Positions 6,170 to 6,442 of a stretch of 6,442 nt of DNA are shown here, piece by piece. Within the stretch, counting starts at the first letter, position 1. Every line of letters starts with the position of its first letter. The notes beneath the pieces are model-generated. The model saw nothing but the letters and a program-made list of their open reading frames with translations, was not told the origin of the DNA and ran no database searches. Source of the stretch: Burkholderiales bacterium (GTDB taxonomy: Bacteria > Pseudomonadota > Gammaproteobacteria > Burkholderiales > Usitatibacteraceae); NCBI GenBank assembly GCA_014378085.1, contig JACMOJ010000218.1, forward strand, positions 1-6,442, written 5' to 3'. A program made the translations under genes and the position numbers.

Positions 6170-6198
6170 TGTATAACTGTCGTAACGTGGTGTCGTAA
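6170..6198 (-). promoter_or_regulatory. Weak promoter candidate for hslO, with a direct repeat
   Basis: On the minus strand TTACGA (6193-6198) and TATACA (6170-6175) are 17 bp apart, about 65 bp before the hslO start. The -35 is poor and the -10 moderate. The octamer TTACGACA occurs twice on this strand (6191-6198 and 6178-6185), 13 bp apart, and could be a regulator site. No alternative promoter looked better, and read-through from phoR is also possible. Confidence 0.25.
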
Positions 6199-6200
6199 GT

Positions 6201-6442
6201 TTACGCTGCAACGGCCTGCGGCTTAGGCTGCTCCGACATGGCGCGGCTGGCCGGGAAAATCGCGCGGAAGGTTGAGCCGTGGTCCTCCGAGCCTTGGGAG
6301 CTTTGAATTTCAAGTCGTCCGCCGTGCCGACCCAGCACATGTTTGACGATGGCGAGGCCCAAACCGGTGCCCCCGGAGGCGCGGGAGCGCCCGCGATCGA
6401 CTCGGTAGAAACGCTCGGTTAAGCGCGGCAGATGGTCAGCCG
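6201..6442 (-). CDS. phoR: PhoR-type sensor histidine kinase, C-terminal end of the ATPase domain (partial)
   Basis: The last 79 codons of a histidine kinase that extends beyond the right edge. It starts at ADHLPRLTERFYRVD, containing the F-box phenylalanine, followed by the G2 box GGTGLGLAIVKHVLGRHGG and the final strands GRLEIQSSQG and GSTFRAIFP. The LTERFYRVDRGRSR and GLAIVKHVL wording is characteristic of PhoR, the phosphate-starvation sensor of the PhoR-PhoB pair, which autophosphorylates and controls PhoB at the inner membrane. The product then has a short tail, ASRAMSEQPKPQAVAA. The histidine box, PAS and membrane segments lie outside the window, so the PhoR assignment rests on the C-terminal signature only. 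hslO follows on the same strand after 97 bp. Confidence 0.85.
   Translation of the reverse strand, partial: ADHLPRLTERFYRVDRGRSRASGGTGLGLAIVKHVLGRHGGRLEIQSSQGSEDHGSTFRAIFPASRAMSEQPKPQAVAA

Noticed and set aside
6178..6198. Pho box (PhoB site)
   Set aside because: The repeats are 13 bp apart rather than 11 and the octamer does not match CTGTCA-type half-sites well.
1..6442. Replication origin with DnaA boxes
   Set aside because: mnmG-rsmG-parAB suggests oriC may be near, but no TTATCCACA-type boxes or AT-rich unwinding region were seen in the window.

Overview
The window looks like an origin-proximal part of a proteobacterial chromosome, most likely betaproteobacterial. The basis is the gene order mnmG-rsmG-parA-parB, moderately GC-rich DNA, and the residue style of RsmG, ParA and PhoR. 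The taxon is an inference from protein style and was not searched.

Layout, left to right. At 2-1713, the 3' part of mnmG (tRNA wobble-uridine modification) overlaps rsmG (16S rRNA G527 methylation) by four bases. At 1703-2446 a compact vapBC toxin-antitoxin module (ribbon-helix-helix antitoxin plus PIN toxin) sits where parA would normally follow rsmG. A palindromic operator candidate precedes it. An array of six 14-bp units begins on the last two codons of vapC and runs into the parA leader. At 2490-4141 lie parA and parB, the chromosome partition ATPase and its DNA-binding CTPase partner, two bases apart. At 4142-4390 is a gene-poor stretch with two GC-rich hairpins and a strong-looking promoter. 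At 4391-5073 is a second PIN-toxin module, this time with a Phd/YefM-type antitoxin, apparently translated from a leaderless mRNA. On the minus strand, 5186-6103 encodes Hsp33 (hslO), and 6201-6442 is the last 79 codons of a PhoR-type histidine kinase that continues beyond the window.

How the genes fit together. The housekeeping core (translation fidelity plus chromosome segregation) is flanked on both sides of parAB by unrelated toxin-antitoxin modules whose toxins share the PIN RNase fold. Most unusual are (i) the exact 14-bp GTGCAY array after vapC, which shares the core TGCAYCAATA with the operator candidate in front of vapB, (ii) an Hsp33 that keeps only two of the four redox/zinc cysteines, and (iii) the tandem CCGTACAGT operator candidate overlapping the -10 of the second module. 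No parS site, DnaA box cluster, tRNA, CRISPR or transposase was seen.
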